From an uncultured Methylophilaceae bacterium (GTDB taxonomy: Bacteria > Pseudomonadota > Gammaproteobacteria > Burkholderiales > Methylophilaceae): a DNA stretch of 64,000 nucleotides. Position numbers and translations under genes: made by a program. Position 1 is the first letter of the stretch. Every line of letters starts with the position of its first letter. The notes below the pieces were generated by a model. The model made no database searches, was not told the origin of the DNA, and saw nothing but the letters and a program-made list of their open reading frames with translations. Shown here piece by piece: positions 28,296-37,516 of the stretch. Where the stretch lies: the NCBI GenBank assembly GCA_903870995.1, contig CAIQFD010000043.1, positions 1-64,000 on the forward strand. Direction: 5' to 3'.

Positions 28296-29573
28296 ATGAT
28301 TCCTCATCTCACTACCGCACTGAATGGTCCGCTACTTGCGCTCGAGAAAAACATTCTCGAGAACATGCCTAAGATTGAGCATTGGTTTCGTGTTCAGTGG
28401 CTAGAGCATGGCTCGCCATTTTATGCGTCGGTAGATTTGCGCAATGCGGGCTTCAAACTTGCACCTGTGGATACCAATTTATTTCCAGGCGGGTTTAATA
28501 ATCTCAATCCAGCTTTTCTATCATTGTGCGTTCAAGCCGCAACAGTGGCGGTTGAAAAGATTTGTCCTGAAGCACATCGTTTACTCCTGATCCCAGAGAA
28601 CCATACGCGTAACACTTTCTACTTGCGTAATGTGGCAGCGCTTGCACATATTCTGCGTCAAGCTGGTTTGGATGTTCGCATTGGTAGCATCAATCCTGAA
28701 ATTACTGAGCCAACTCAAATTGAAATTGAACCAGGCCAAACAATTTTACTTGAGCCGGTGAAACGCGTTAAGAACCGCTTAACTTTAGATGGTTTTGATA
28801 GCTGTGCAGTGCTCCTTAATAATGACTTATCCGGCGGTGTGCCTGATATTTTGAAAGGGGTAGAACAAAACCTTATTCCACCTTTGCATGCAGGCTGGGC
28901 AACACGTCGCAAATCTGAACATTTTTCCGCTTACAACCAAGTTGCTAAAGAATTTTCTGAGTTTTTAGGCATTGACGAATGGTTGATTAATCCTTATTTC
29001 GATACTGCAAGTGGTGTTGATTTTCAGGCGCGCGTAGGCGAAGATGAAATGGCAGCAAAAGTTGAAATTTTGCTCGCCAAAATCAAACAAAAATATCAAG
29101 AGTACGGGGTAGAGCAAGAGCCTTTCCTGATTGTGAAAGCCGATGCAGGGACCTACGGCATGGGCATCATGACGGTAAAGAGTCCTGATGATGTCCGTGA
29201 TCTAAATCGTAAACAGCGCAATAAAATGGCGGTTGTGAAAGAGGGCATGGAAGTTCACGAGGTCATCATTCAGGAAGGTGTTTATACTTTTGAGACCATC
29301 AATGATGCAGTGGCTGAGCCAGTGGTCTATATGATGGATCACTTTGTGGTGGGCGGTTTTTACCGCGTACATACCGGCCGTGCTGTGGATGAAAATCTAA
29401 ATGCGCCAGGGATGCATTTTGTGCCATTAGCCTTTGACAATCCATGCTCAACGCCCGATTGTGCCGATGCGCCTGATACTGCTAAAAATCGCTTTTATGC
29501 TTATAGCGTGGTTGCTCGGTTAGCCTTGCTCGCTGCAGCGATTGAGTTGGAAGAAAATGACCCGGAGCGGTAA
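28296..29573 (+). CDS. gshA: Glutamate-cysteine ligase (proteobacterial type)
   Basis: GshA makes gamma-glutamylcysteine, the first step of glutathione synthesis. The 425-residue protein is of the non-enterobacterial kind found in many betaproteobacteria, recognisable by PKIEHWFRVQWLEHGSPFYA, VDTNLFPGGFNNLNP and VKADAGTYGMGIMTVKS. It is followed after 4 nt by gshB, confirming its pathway. An AT-only hairpin (28261-28269 with 28283-28291) ends just before the ATG and includes the likely Shine-Dalgarno AAGAAG, so translation may be mildly structured. Confidence 0.94.
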   Translation: MIPHLTTALNGPLLALEKNILENMPKIEHWFRVQWLEHGSPFYASVDLRNAGFKLAPVDTNLFPGGFNNLNPAFLSLCVQAATVAVEKICPEAHRLLLIPENHTRNTFYLRNVAALAHILRQAGLDVRIGSINPEITEPTQIEIEPGQTILLEPVKRVKNRLTLDGFDSCAVLLNNDLSGGVPDILKGVEQNLIPPLHAGWATRRKSEHFSAYNQVAKEFSEFLGIDEWLINPYFDTASGVDFQARVGEDEMAAKVEILLAKIKQKYQEYGVEQEPFLIVKADAGTYGMGIMTVKSPDDVRDLNRKQRNKMAVVKEGMEVHEVIIQEGVYTFETINDAVAEPVVYMMDHFVVGGFYRVHTGRAVDENLNAPGMHFVPLAFDNPCSTPDCADAPDTAKNRFYAYSVVARLALLAAAIELEENDPER

Positions 29574-29577
29574 ACCT

Positions 29578-30510
29578 ATGCGTATTGCACTTATTCTTGA
29601 TTCTTTACATACCTTAAAGCCGCATAAAGACAGCAGTCTTGCCATGATGCGCGAGGCTGCGTCCCGTGGGCATCAGCTATTTGTGTCACTGCAAGATGAT
29701 TTGTTTTTACGGCAAGAGCAAGCCCGTTTGCGTGCGCAGTCTTTTGAATTTGCGGATGGAGAGAACTGGTTTGTAGTGGGGGATTATCTTGAATATGCCC
29801 CTCAAGATTTCGATGTGGTGTTGATGCGCAAAGACCCACCATTTGATAATGAATTTTTATATACGACTTATCTGTTGGAATTAGCCGTCAAGCAAGGTGC
29901 CCGCGTGCTCAACAATCCAAGTGCCATTCGTGATTGGAATGAAAAGCTTTCGGTCGCGAATTTTCCACAGTTTTCGCCTGAGTTTCTAGTTGCGCGTGAT
30001 ATTGGCTTAATCCGAGAATTTTTACGCGCACATGGCGATATTGTTGTGAAGCCGCTTGATGGCATGGGGGGTAGTAGTATTTTTAGGTTGACGCAATTAG
30101 ACCCCAACATCAGTGTCATTCTTGAAACGATTACGGACTATGGTAATCGAACTGTGATGGCACAGCGCTATTTGCCTCAAATCACTCAAGGTGATAAACG
30201 TATTATTGTCATTCATGGTGAACCCCTTCCTTATTCGCTGGCACGCATTCCAATGGCAGGTGAAACGCGTGGTAACTTGGCGGCAGGCGGTACTGGCGTT
30301 GCCCAACCATTGACTGAGCGGGACTTTGAAATTGCTAGCACCGTTGGCAAAGTGCTTAAAGAAAAAGGTTTGTTTTTAGTGGGCTTGGATGTGATTGGCG
30401 ATCACCTGACTGAAATCAATGTCACTAGCCCGACAGGGATGGTGGAAATTGCGGCACAAACCCCATGTAATCCAGCTTTAGTGTTTATGGATGCATTGGA
30501 AGCGCTATAA
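29578..30510 (+). CDS. gshB: Glutathione synthetase
   Basis: GshB adds glycine to gamma-glutamylcysteine. The 310-residue ATP-grasp protein begins MRIALILDSLHTLKPHKDSS. It contains VVLMRKDPPFDNEFLYTTYL, the ATP-binding VVKPLDGMGGSSIFRL, KRIIVIHGEPLPYSLARIP and the Gly-rich RGNLAAGGTG, and ends with GLDVIGDHLTEINVTSPTG. The start ATG is 4 nt after the gshA stop, with GGAG inside the gshA end. All motifs are standard; glutathione is also a formaldehyde acceptor in many methylotrophs. Confidence 0.96.
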   Translation: MRIALILDSLHTLKPHKDSSLAMMREAASRGHQLFVSLQDDLFLRQEQARLRAQSFEFADGENWFVVGDYLEYAPQDFDVVLMRKDPPFDNEFLYTTYLLELAVKQGARVLNNPSAIRDWNEKLSVANFPQFSPEFLVARDIGLIREFLRAHGDIVVKPLDGMGGSSIFRLTQLDPNISVILETITDYGNRTVMAQRYLPQITQGDKRIIVIHGEPLPYSLARIPMAGETRGNLAAGGTGVAQPLTERDFEIASTVGKVLKEKGLFLVGLDVIGDHLTEINVTSPTGMVEIAAQTPCNPALVFMDALEAL

Positions 30511-30514
30511 ATTA

Positions 30515-31543
30515 ATGAGATTTTTGATCTTATTTTTTGCGCTATTGTTAAGCGCATGTGACCAAGCACCTTTAGTGCAAAGCCAGTCTTATGTGTTTGG
30601 TACCATGGTGGATATTAGTATTTACGGCGAGAGTGAAGAAAAAGCGCATGCCGTTACTAGCCAAATTCTGCAATCCTTTCAAAGACTGCATCATCAATAT
30701 CATGCTTGGCAGTCTGATAGCGAGCTAAGCAAACTTAACCAAAGTTTTGCGGCAGGCAAAACCCCCGTTGAAATTAGCCCGGAATTCGCACAAATGCTGA
30801 CGCAGGTCCAAGTATTGTCCAAGCAGTCTGAAGGCTTATTTAATCCCACGATTGGTGGTTTGATTGGCGCTTGGGGATTTCAACGCGATGAATTTACCCC
30901 TGTGGAAATTAACGACGCTACCATCCAAAAGCTGGTGCATGCTAATCCACAAATGTCAGATATCGTCATTAAAGATAACGCCGCTTATAGCGTCAATCCA
31001 GCTGTGAGGCTTGATCTAGGAGGCTATGCCAAAGGGTACGCTTTGGATTTGGCGCTGGCCGAATTGCAAAAGCAAGGGGTAAAAAATGCGTTAGTGAATA
31101 TTGGAGGCAACATCATCGCGCTTGGTCAGCATGGAGATAAGTCTTGGCGGGTGGGCATTCAGCATCCGCGTGAGCCTAAGCCTATGGCAACGGTTGATTT
31201 GCCCAATGGTTGGGCCATTGGGACTTCAGGCGATTATCAACGTTACTTCGAGCAAGGTGGAAAACGCTATTGCCATATTATTGATCCCCGCACTGGCTAC
31301 CCAGCACAAGGTGCACAAGCGGTGACAGTCTTGATTCCGCCAAGTCCTCAAGCTGGTGTGTTATCGGACGTGGCGTCTAAGCCAATATTTTTGAGCGCGG
31401 CTGAGCAACGTGCAGCTGCAGCAAAAGCGATGGGCGTCGATCATTATTTGGTGGTTGATGCGCAAGGTGGCGTTACCTTAAGCGCATCCATGAATAAGCG
31501 CATCCATTGGTTAGCTAAGCCCGCAAAGATGACGGTGCAGTAA
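30515..31543 (+). CDS. apbE: FAD:protein FMN transferase (ApbE lipoprotein)
   Basis: ApbE attaches FMN covalently to Ser/Thr of extracytoplasmic flavoproteins such as Nqr/Rnf subunits or FMN-binding-domain proteins. The 342-residue protein has a lipoprotein signal (MRFLILFFALLLSAC, lipobox LLSAC) and the family motifs YVFGTMVDISIYG, LDLGGYAKGYALDLA, NALVNIGGNIIALG, and HIIDPRTGYPAQGAQAVTV with the metal-binding Asp. It is coupled to the NusG-II gene by TAATG. No flavinylation target is visible in the window. Confidence 0.93.
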   Translation: MRFLILFFALLLSACDQAPLVQSQSYVFGTMVDISIYGESEEKAHAVTSQILQSFQRLHHQYHAWQSDSELSKLNQSFAAGKTPVEISPEFAQMLTQVQVLSKQSEGLFNPTIGGLIGAWGFQRDEFTPVEINDATIQKLVHANPQMSDIVIKDNAAYSVNPAVRLDLGGYAKGYALDLALAELQKQGVKNALVNIGGNIIALGQHGDKSWRVGIQHPREPKPMATVDLPNGWAIGTSGDYQRYFEQGGKRYCHIIDPRTGYPAQGAQAVTVLIPPSPQAGVLSDVASKPIFLSAAEQRAAAAKAMGVDHYLVVDAQGGVTLSASMNKRIHWLAKPAKMTVQ

Positions 31544-31926
31544 TGACGCGCATGTCGACGTGGACCAAGCCTTTAATAGGTGACTTTTTAGTCATTTTGG
31601 TTAGCCTTGTTTTTGTAGGATATCTGTTCCAAAGCTTATGGCATCATGAGCAAGCAGCTAAGCTGCAAATTCGGTTGGGCGATAAAATCTATGCGACTTA
31701 TAGCCTGGCGCAAAATCGCAGTATTGATATTCAAGGGCCGATTGGCATCACGCGTATTGTGATTAACAAGGGTAAAGCGCGTTTTGCACGTTCGCCCTGT
31801 CCGAACCAGTACTGCGTGCATCAAGGTTGGCTAAGTCATCAAGGGCAGGCAGCGATTTGTTTGCCTAATCAAGTGAGCTTGGAATTGTTGGGCGGTGAAA
31901 AACCTTTTGATAGTTTGAATTATTGA
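31543..31926 (+). CDS. NusG domain II-containing membrane-anchored protein
   Basis: The 127-residue protein has one N-terminal membrane helix (FLVILVSLVFVGYLFQSLW, ~15-33). A small periplasmic NusG-II-like domain follows, with GPIGITRIVINKGKARFARS and the conserved Cys pair in CPNQYCVHQGWLSHQGQAAICLPN (split here as two Cys-containing loops). Proteins of this type are commonly encoded with ApbE and Gx transporters and are thought to serve extracytoplasmic redox or flavin modification. Start and stop both overlap the neighbours by one base, indicating a tightly coupled three-gene unit. Confidence 0.85.
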   Translation: MTRMSTWTKPLIGDFLVILVSLVFVGYLFQSLWHHEQAAKLQIRLGDKIYATYSLAQNRSIDIQGPIGITRIVINKGKARFARSPCPNQYCVHQGWLSHQGQAAICLPNQVSLELLGGEKPFDSLNY

Positions 31927-32477
31927 TGACACCTTCTTCCAAAAATAAGCAGATTGAAATTCATACCACTGCAGATGACCATCGCATTGCTAAGTTGGCA
32001 GCCTTGGCGATTGGCTTGCATTTGGTTGAGGCTGTATTGCCTTCGCCCATGCCTGGGGTTAAGCCTGGCTTGGCCAATATTGTGACTTTATTTGTACTTT
32101 ACCGCTTTGATTTTGCAACAGCAGCATGGGTCAGCTTATTGCGCGTATTTGCAAGTAGTTTGATTTTGGGTAATTTTTTGTCCCCTACTTTTGCCCTCAG
32201 TTTATCGGGTGCTTTGCTGAGTTTAAGCGTACTTTATATCGCACAGTACTTGCCTCAGCGATTTTTTAGCGCGATATCATTAAGTGTTTTGGCGGCGTTT
32301 GCACATATGGCAGGTCAGCTTATGGTTGTAAGGATGTGGCTGATTCCGCATGCGGGTGTCGCTTATTTAATTCCTGTTTTTATGGCTGTTGCCTTGCTCT
32401 TTGGTGTGGTGAATGGGGTGTTAACCAATTATTTATTGCGCATGAATCCAAGTCAGGCTGATGAAGACAAAGGCTAA
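31926..32477 (+). CDS. Gx transporter-family membrane protein
   Basis: The 183-residue protein is an integral membrane protein with about five helices after a polar N-terminus of ~30 residues. The stretch VEAVLPSPMPGVKPGLANIV is the hallmark of Gx transporters, which are related to heptaprenyl-diphosphate-synthase component I and to ECF-type substrate-binding subunits. In the ApbE context it may import or present a flavin or quinone-like cofactor, which is inference. The ATG at 31926 overlaps the preceding stop (TGATG); a TTG one codon earlier is also open. Confidence 0.85.
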   Translation: MTPSSKNKQIEIHTTADDHRIAKLAALAIGLHLVEAVLPSPMPGVKPGLANIVTLFVLYRFDFATAAWVSLLRVFASSLILGNFLSPTFALSLSGALLSLSVLYIAQYLPQRFFSAISLSVLAAFAHMAGQLMVVRMWLIPHAGVAYLIPVFMAVALLFGVVNGVLTNYLLRMNPSQADEDKG

Positions 32478-32546
32478 ATAGTGCTTTATGTTAAAATACT
32501 CTCAATATTTCTTTGATCTATATTTGGGTGTAATTGGAGGCTGGAA

Positions 32547-32717
32547 GTGAGCAAATTGACACGTGGTTTCTTATTGAGTTTGACGCTCACTTTGGCATTA
32601 TCTGCTTGTGGTATTAAAGGCCCTTTATATATCCCTGAGAAAAAATATCCGCAAAATGTGAGCGCACCGCATAGTGAAAGTCGCGCTCAATTGCATCAAC
32701 TAACCGTTATTTCTTGA
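32547..32717 (+). CDS. lptM: LPS translocon maturation chaperone lipoprotein LptM (YifL-like)
   Basis: This short gene encodes 56 residues from GTG at 32547, with GGAGG (32536-32540) 6 nt ahead. It has a lipoprotein signal, MSKLTRGFLLSLTLTLALSA, then the acylated Cys in the diagnostic CGIKGPLYIPEKKYP. LptM assists disulfide maturation of LptD in the LPS export machine. Placement immediately before lysA is the usual context in proteobacteria. The gap to the lysA ATG is 8 nt. Confidence 0.9.
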   Translation: MSKLTRGFLLSLTLTLALSACGIKGPLYIPEKKYPQNVSAPHSESRAQLHQLTVIS

Positions 32718-32725
32718 GTCTTTTC

Positions 32726-33967
32726 ATGCAACCATTTCAAATGAAAAACGGCGAACTTCACGCCGAAAATTTCCCTTTAAGCAAAATTGCGAAAGAGTTT
32801 GGTACGCCGACTTACGTGTACTCAAAAGAAGCACTTACTTCTGCGTTTGAGCGCTTTGATTCTGGATTTGAAGGAACGGATCATTTAGTTTGTTTTGCGG
32901 TGAAATCAAATCCTAGCTTAGCGATTTTGAGCTTGTTTGCAAAACTAGGCGCTGGCTTTGATATTGTTTCAGGTGGTGAATTAGCGCGCGTGATTGCCGC
33001 TGGTGGTGATGCCTCTAAAGTCGTGTTTTCAGGCGTAGGTAAAACTGAAGCTGAAATGCGAAGTGCCTTAGAAGCAGGGATTTTTTGTTTTAATGTTGAG
33101 TCAGCTAGTGAGCTAGACCGATTAAATAGTGTGGCTGGTAGCATGAATAAAATTGCACCAGTTTCATTACGTGTGAATCCGAATGTGGATGCAAAAACGC
33201 ACCCTTACATTTCAACAGGACTTAAGAATAATAAATTTGGTGTGGCTTATGAAGAGGCTTTGGCGCTTTATCAATCTGCTGCAAAAATGCCAAACATTGC
33301 TATTCACGGCGTGGATTGTCACATTGGGTCGCAATTGACAGAGTTGTCACCATTCTTAGATGCTTTAGATCGCGTATTAGCGTTGGTTGACCAGCTTGAG
33401 GCCGCAGGCATTCCTATTCATCACATTGATGCAGGTGGCGGTATTGGTATTTGTTATGTAGATGAAACGCCGCCGGATTTCGCTGAGTATGCACAAGCGA
33501 TGCGTCAAAAAATGGCAGGCCGTAAAGTGAAATTAGTATTTGAGCCGGGCCGGGCCTTGGTGGGGAATTCTGGGGCATTGTTGACGAAAGTTGAGTATCT
33601 CAAACATACAGAATCTAAAAATTTCGCGATTGTAGATGCTGCTATGAACGACTTGATGCGCCCAGCGCTATACGATGCTTATCACGATATTGTTGCGGTA
33701 AAGTCAGGTAATACAGAGGCTCAGGTCTATGAAGTTGTTGGCCCCGTCTGTGAAAGTGGCGACTTTTTAGGCCATGATCGCAAGTTGGCGTTGGCGCAGG
33801 ATGATTTGTTGGCAGTATTGTCAGCGGGTGCTTATGGCATGAGCATGAGCTCCAATTACAATACGCGCCCTCGAGCCGCTGAAGTGATGGTGGATGGCGA
33901 CAAAGTTTATGAAATTCGTAAGCGTGAGCAGGTGGCAGACTTGTTTGCGATGGAGCGCGTTTTGTAA
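32726..33967 (+). CDS. lysA: Diaminopimelate decarboxylase
   Basis: LysA makes L-lysine from meso-diaminopimelate using PLP. The 413-residue protein has the PLP lysine in FAVKSNPSLAIL, GAGFDIVSGGELARV, HCHIGSQ-like GVDCHIGSQLTELSPF, DAGGGIGI, EPGRALVGNSGALLT and GPVCESGDFLG with the active-site Cys. The ATG at 32726 is chosen; a longer frame begins with a TTG overlapping the lptM stop. A terminator follows. Confidence 0.97.
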   Translation: MQPFQMKNGELHAENFPLSKIAKEFGTPTYVYSKEALTSAFERFDSGFEGTDHLVCFAVKSNPSLAILSLFAKLGAGFDIVSGGELARVIAAGGDASKVVFSGVGKTEAEMRSALEAGIFCFNVESASELDRLNSVAGSMNKIAPVSLRVNPNVDAKTHPYISTGLKNNKFGVAYEEALALYQSAAKMPNIAIHGVDCHIGSQLTELSPFLDALDRVLALVDQLEAAGIPIHHIDAGGGIGICYVDETPPDFAEYAQAMRQKMAGRKVKLVFEPGRALVGNSGALLTKVEYLKHTESKNFAIVDAAMNDLMRPALYDAYHDIVAVKSGNTEAQVYEVVGPVCESGDFLGHDRKLALAQDDLLAVLSAGAYGMSMSSNYNTRPRAAEVMVDGDKVYEIRKREQVADLFAMERVL

Positions 33968-33984
33968 GGCCAATATGATTAAAA

Positions 33985-34016
33985 TAAAAAAGCGAGGTAA
34001 CAACCTCGCTTTTTTA
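33985..34016. terminator. Bidirectional terminator between lysA and purU
   Basis: AGCGAGGT (33991-33998) pairs with ACCTCGCT (34003-34010), flanked by an A tract on the left and a T tract on the right. It serves both convergent genes. Confidence 0.9.
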
Positions 34017-34036
34017 TTGTCTATTTCTTATCAAGC

Positions 34037-34900
34037 TTAATCAAAAATGACCGTCTTGTTCGCATAAGGCAAAATGCGGTTTTCAATATGCCAGCGGACT
34101 GCACGAGATAACACAATACGCTCTAAGTCGCGGCCTTTTTGAATGAGATCTTCTACTTGGTCGCGGTGTGAAATGCGGTCGATATCCTGTTCGATAATCG
34201 GGCCCTCATCCAACACTTCAGTGACGTAATGGCTAGTTGCACCAATCAGTTTTACGCCACGCTCAAATGCGCGATGATATGGACGAGCACCGATAAATGC
34301 CGGTAAGAATGAATGGTGAATATTGATGATGCGTTGTGGGTATCGCTTCACAAACTCGGGTGAAAGAATTTGCATGTAGCGTGCAAGCACAATCAAATCA
34401 ACTTCCGCAGCATCAAACAAAGCGAACTGTTTCGCTTCCGCTTCTAGTTTATTGTCTTTGGTCACCACGATGTGATGGAATGGAATGCCGTAGAATTCAG
34501 CAAGGCGCGCTGTGTCCAAGTGGTTGCTGATGATCATCGCAATATCACATGCGAGCTCACCACCCTGATGACGATGTAATAAATCCGCCAAGCAGTGGTC
34601 ATATTGCGACACCATAATCGCTAAACGTGGACGTTTTTGTGCCAGCTTAAGTTGCCATTCCATTTTGAATCGCTTGGCGATATCGGAGAAATGTTCTGCG
34701 AAGTTGTCTGCGTTAATTTTGGAGCCGGTCAGATCCCACTCCACGCGCATTAAGAATAAGTTGTTTTCTGCATCTTGATGCTGGTCTGCATGCAAAATAT
34801 TGGCATCATGTTGCAGTAAGAAATCAGCGATTGCAGCAACGATGCCTTTTTGGTCAGGGCAGGTCACGAGCAACGTAGCTGTATTTTTAATGGATGTCAT
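34037..34900 (-). CDS. purU: Formyltetrahydrofolate deformylase
   Basis: PurU hydrolyses 10-formyl-tetrahydrofolate to formate and tetrahydrofolate, balancing the C1 pool. The 287-residue protein has an N-terminal ACT domain (TLLVTCPDQKGIVAAIADFL) and a formyltransferase-like domain. The catalytic Asn/His/Asp set is visible in INIHHSFLPAFIGARPYHRA (with the His-His-Ser), and VTEVLDEGPIIEQDI. The ATG at 34900 (MTSIKNTATLL) is favoured over a start five codons earlier. In a methylotroph it could also feed formate to formate dehydrogenase. Confidence 0.95.
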   Translation of the reverse strand: MTSIKNTATLLVTCPDQKGIVAAIADFLLQHDANILHADQHQDAENNLFLMRVEWDLTGSKINADNFAEHFSDIAKRFKMEWQLKLAQKRPRLAIMVSQYDHCLADLLHRHQGGELACDIAMIISNHLDTARLAEFYGIPFHHIVVTKDNKLEAEAKQFALFDAAEVDLIVLARYMQILSPEFVKRYPQRIINIHHSFLPAFIGARPYHRAFERGVKLIGATSHYVTEVLDEGPIIEQDIDRISHRDQVEDLIQKGRDLERIVLSRAVRWHIENRILPYANKTVIFD

Positions 34901-35060
34901 AAAAGTATGGCGCAAATGCGCGCTGCTTTATAAGTAAAGACGCCATTATACCAAGATAAGTTGTGACTGAATAAGTGCATCGCTGGTAAGGTTGTGGTAT
35001 CTTTTAATCGAGGTGTTTTACAGCACTTTTTACAATTTAATTTCAGGGCAATTCAACACA

Positions 35061-35591
35061 GTGAAAAAACAATTACCTTACTTCATTCTATTTTTTGTAT
35101 TACCAGTGATTGCTATGTTGGCATGGTGGGGTTTGTTCTCTAGTGCCAGCCTAGAGGTTGGTATTTCACCTGCCTATGACTATGTCTATTTGGATGCCGA
35201 AGGCCCATACTCAAAACTCAGTAGCAAACAAAATGAAGTGTTGTTTTATATGAAGCAGCAAAACATTGCACATGGTGCTGCGATTTCAATTGTGCTGACT
35301 GACCCACGTACGACTTCTTATAAAGAGCTACTAGCGCGAGCAGGTTTTGTGGTTGATCATGCTGTTGAGGTAAAAGAACCTTTGAAGTTAGGCCATATTG
35401 ATCCACAAAAGGTGGCGATTGCCGAAATCAAGGCACATCCATTGCTCGCTTACGGTAAAACCTACTCTGTTCTACTGGATTACTGCAAAAAGCATGAGAT
35501 GAAATTACAGCTCCCAACGGTTGAGATTTTTGACCATAGCATTTTGCGTGTTGAGATGCCTTTGGAAAATAAAGTGGGAGACAATTCTTGA
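35061..35591 (+). CDS. Membrane-anchored GyrI-like (effector-binding) domain protein
   Basis: From GTG at 35061 the protein has 176 residues: a single membrane helix (FILFFVLPVIAMLAWWGLF, ~7-25), then a domain resembling GyrI/transcription-activator effector-binding folds (YVYLDAEGPYSKLSSKQNEV, GAAISIVLTDPRTTSYKELL, GFVVDHAVEV, HPLLAYGKTYSVLLDYCKKH). Such domains bind small hydrophobic molecules, but here it faces the periplasm or sits at the membrane instead of being attached to a regulator. The Shine-Dalgarno is weak (AGGG, 13 nt), so the exact start is uncertain. Its end overlaps the next gene. Confidence 0.75.
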   Translation: MKKQLPYFILFFVLPVIAMLAWWGLFSSASLEVGISPAYDYVYLDAEGPYSKLSSKQNEVLFYMKQQNIAHGAAISIVLTDPRTTSYKELLARAGFVVDHAVEVKEPLKLGHIDPQKVAIAEIKAHPLLAYGKTYSVLLDYCKKHEMKLQLPTVEIFDHSILRVEMPLENKVGDNS

Positions 35592-36508
35592 AGGTTTCTG
35601 CACTCATTCTCGCCTTATTGCTGACTTATTATCGACCATTGATAGAGCAAAACTGGTTGCAAACAATTTTTGCGCCCTATGCGAGATTTTTAGATCGTAC
35701 GTTTAATGGCGGCACACAACAGCATGGAATGATTGCGTGGTGTCTAGGTGTTTTATTGCCGGTCATTTTGTTGGGCTTTACGTATGTATTGGCCTTGTTC
35801 TTGGTTGGTAGTTTTGCTGGGTTTCTTATCAGCCTTGTGGTGCTTTATTTTGCTTTGAGGTTTAGTTACTTTGGCCAACATGCTGAAAAAATAGGCATGA
35901 ATTTGAAAGAGCAAAACATTGCGCCCGCTCGCCAATTGTTAGCAGAGTGGGAGGGTGCAGAGACTGATCACTATAACGCGACTCAAATTGCTTCAGTATG
36001 TATTGAAACAACATTAAAGCGGGCACATCAAGGCATGTTTGCGCCCATTTTTTGGTTCGCTGTACTTGGTCCAGCCGGTGCTTTGCTTTACCGTTTGGCG
36101 CATATTCTTCAAACAGAATGGGCAACGCCAAGTCATAGCAACGCGTTTTATCAATTCTCTCAACGTGCCTTTTATTACCTAGACTGGCTTCCTGCAAGAA
36201 TTACCGCAGCCTGTTTTGCCGTCGTGGGCGATTTTGAAGATGCCGCATACTGCTGGCGTACACAGGCCAATAACTGGCCGGACAAATCCTTGGGCATGGT
36301 CTTGGCCAGCGGCGCAGGGGCGATGGGTGTAAAACTGGTTGATGCGTTACCACTGCGCGGTGTTTTGCAAGCACGTCCAGATTTGGGTTTGGGTGATGAA
36401 GCGGATGCTGATTATGTGCAAGCTACAGTTGGCCTTGTGTGGCGCGTATTATTACTGATGGTCGGATTGCTCATCTTACTTACTTTTGCGCGTTGGCTTG
36501 GCGCTTAA
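35588..36508 (+). CDS. CobD/CbiB (AmpE-like) family membrane protein
   Basis: The 306-residue protein has hydrophobic helices near the N-terminus (~48-85), around 155-175 and at the C-terminus ([17 protein letters not shown]). Between them are CobD/CbiB-like marks: [40 protein letters not shown] and [20 protein letters not shown]. CobD/CbiB makes adenosylcobinamide phosphate, but stand-alone betaproteobacterial members without other cob genes are often annotated as AmpE-like, and their role is unknown. Translation begins at TTG (35588), which overlaps the preceding stop, with GGGAG about 7 nt before it. Confidence 0.82.
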   Translation: MKVSALILALLLTYYRPLIEQNWLQTIFAPYARFLDRTFNGGTQQHGMIAWCLGVLLPVILLGFTYVLALFLVGSFAGFLISLVVLYFALRFSYFGQHAEKIGMNLKEQNIAPARQLLAEWEGAETDHYNATQIASVCIETTLKRAHQGMFAPIFWFAVLGPAGALLYRLAHILQTEWATPSHSNAFYQFSQRAFYYLDWLPARITAACFAVVGDFEDAAYCWRTQANNWPDKSLGMVLASGAGAMGVKLVDALPLRGVLQARPDLGLGDEADADYVQATVGLVWRVLLLMVGLLILLTFARWLGA

Positions 36509-36533
36509 TCCCTCAAAAAAACAGGTTTTATTT

Positions 36534-37460
36534 ATGGATATCTTACTCGCTAATCCCCGTGGCTTTTGCGCGGGGGTTGATCGCGCGATTATCATCGTTG
36601 AACAAGCGCTAGAGAAATTTGGCGCACCGATTTATGTGCGCCATGAAGTCGTGCACAATAAATTTGTCGTTGATGAGTTAAAGCGTAAGGGCGCAGTTTT
36701 TATTGATGAGCTAAAAGATGTGCCTGCGGGTAATACGGTCATTTTTAGTGCGCATGGAGTTTCGAAAGATGTGCGTGCTGAGGCTGAATCTATGGGATTG
36801 CAAGTCTTTGATGCCACATGTCCACTCGTGACTAAAGTCCACATTGAAGTCGCAAAAATGCGAGCTGCAGATAAAGAGATTGTAATGATAGGTCATAAAG
36901 GTCACCCAGAGGTTGAAGGCACAATGGGGCAATCTGAGGGGGGCATGTATTTGGTGGAGTCTCCAGAAGACGTCGCGACGCTTGAAGTAAGTGACCCCAA
37001 TAAGTTGGCTTATGTGACGCAAACCACACTTTCGATTGATGATGCTGCGTCGATTGTGGCGGCCTTAAAACAAAAGTTTCCAGCAATTAGTGCGCCGAAA
37101 AGTGACTCTATTTGTTACGCGACTCAAAACCGTCAAGATGCAGTTAAAGTCCTCGCAAAAGATTGTGACTTAGTGATTGTTGTTGGTTCGCCCAATAGCT
37201 CAAATTCGAATCGTCTAAGAGAGGTTGCTCAGAACCAAGGGGTCGAGTCTTACATGGTCGACAATGCGAGCTATATCGATGCAGCGTGGGTCGTCGGTAA
37301 AACGCGTATCGGTGTTTCTGCCGGTGCTTCTGCACCAGAGATTTTAGTGAAAGAAGTGATCACTAAATTGCAGGGCCTCACTAAAGCTGAAGTGACCGAA
37401 TTGCAGGGCGTGGTCGAAAACGTGGTATTTCAATTACCTAAAAATCTTAAGCAAGCCTAA
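36534..37460 (+). CDS. ispH: 4-hydroxy-3-methylbut-2-enyl diphosphate reductase
   Basis: IspH is the [4Fe-4S] enzyme that ends the MEP isoprenoid pathway. The 308-residue protein has the three cluster cysteines in [24 protein letters not shown] and [12 protein letters not shown]. It also has the catalytic Glu region [19 protein letters not shown] and the substrate motif [10 protein letters not shown]. The ATG at 36534 gives the standard [12 protein letters not shown] start. A strong terminator follows. Confidence 0.97.
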   Translation: MDILLANPRGFCAGVDRAIIIVEQALEKFGAPIYVRHEVVHNKFVVDELKRKGAVFIDELKDVPAGNTVIFSAHGVSKDVRAEAESMGLQVFDATCPLVTKVHIEVAKMRAADKEIVMIGHKGHPEVEGTMGQSEGGMYLVESPEDVATLEVSDPNKLAYVTQTTLSIDDAASIVAALKQKFPAISAPKSDSICYATQNRQDAVKVLAKDCDLVIVVGSPNSSNSNRLREVAQNQGVESYMVDNASYIDAAWVVGKTRIGVSAGASAPEILVKEVITKLQGLTKAEVTELQGVVENVVFQLPKNLKQA

Positions 37461-37469
37461 AAAGCCAAA

Positions 37470-37500
37470 TAAAAAGGGCGCTTAATTTAAGCGCCCGTTT
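37470..37500. terminator. Terminator after ispH
   Basis: A 21-bp perfect palindrome, GGGCGCTTAATTTAAGCGCCC (37476-37496; arms of 9 bp), with AAAAA before and GTTT after. The T tract on the plus side is short. The A run on the left makes it a better terminator for the minus-strand DoxX gene. Confidence 0.75.
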
Positions 37501-37516
37501 CAATGCCCAGCCTCGT

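Noticed and set aside
35588-36508. True cobalamin-pathway cobD
   Set aside because: No other cob genes are near and the sequence fits the AmpE-like betaproteobacterial group; the symbol was left blank.
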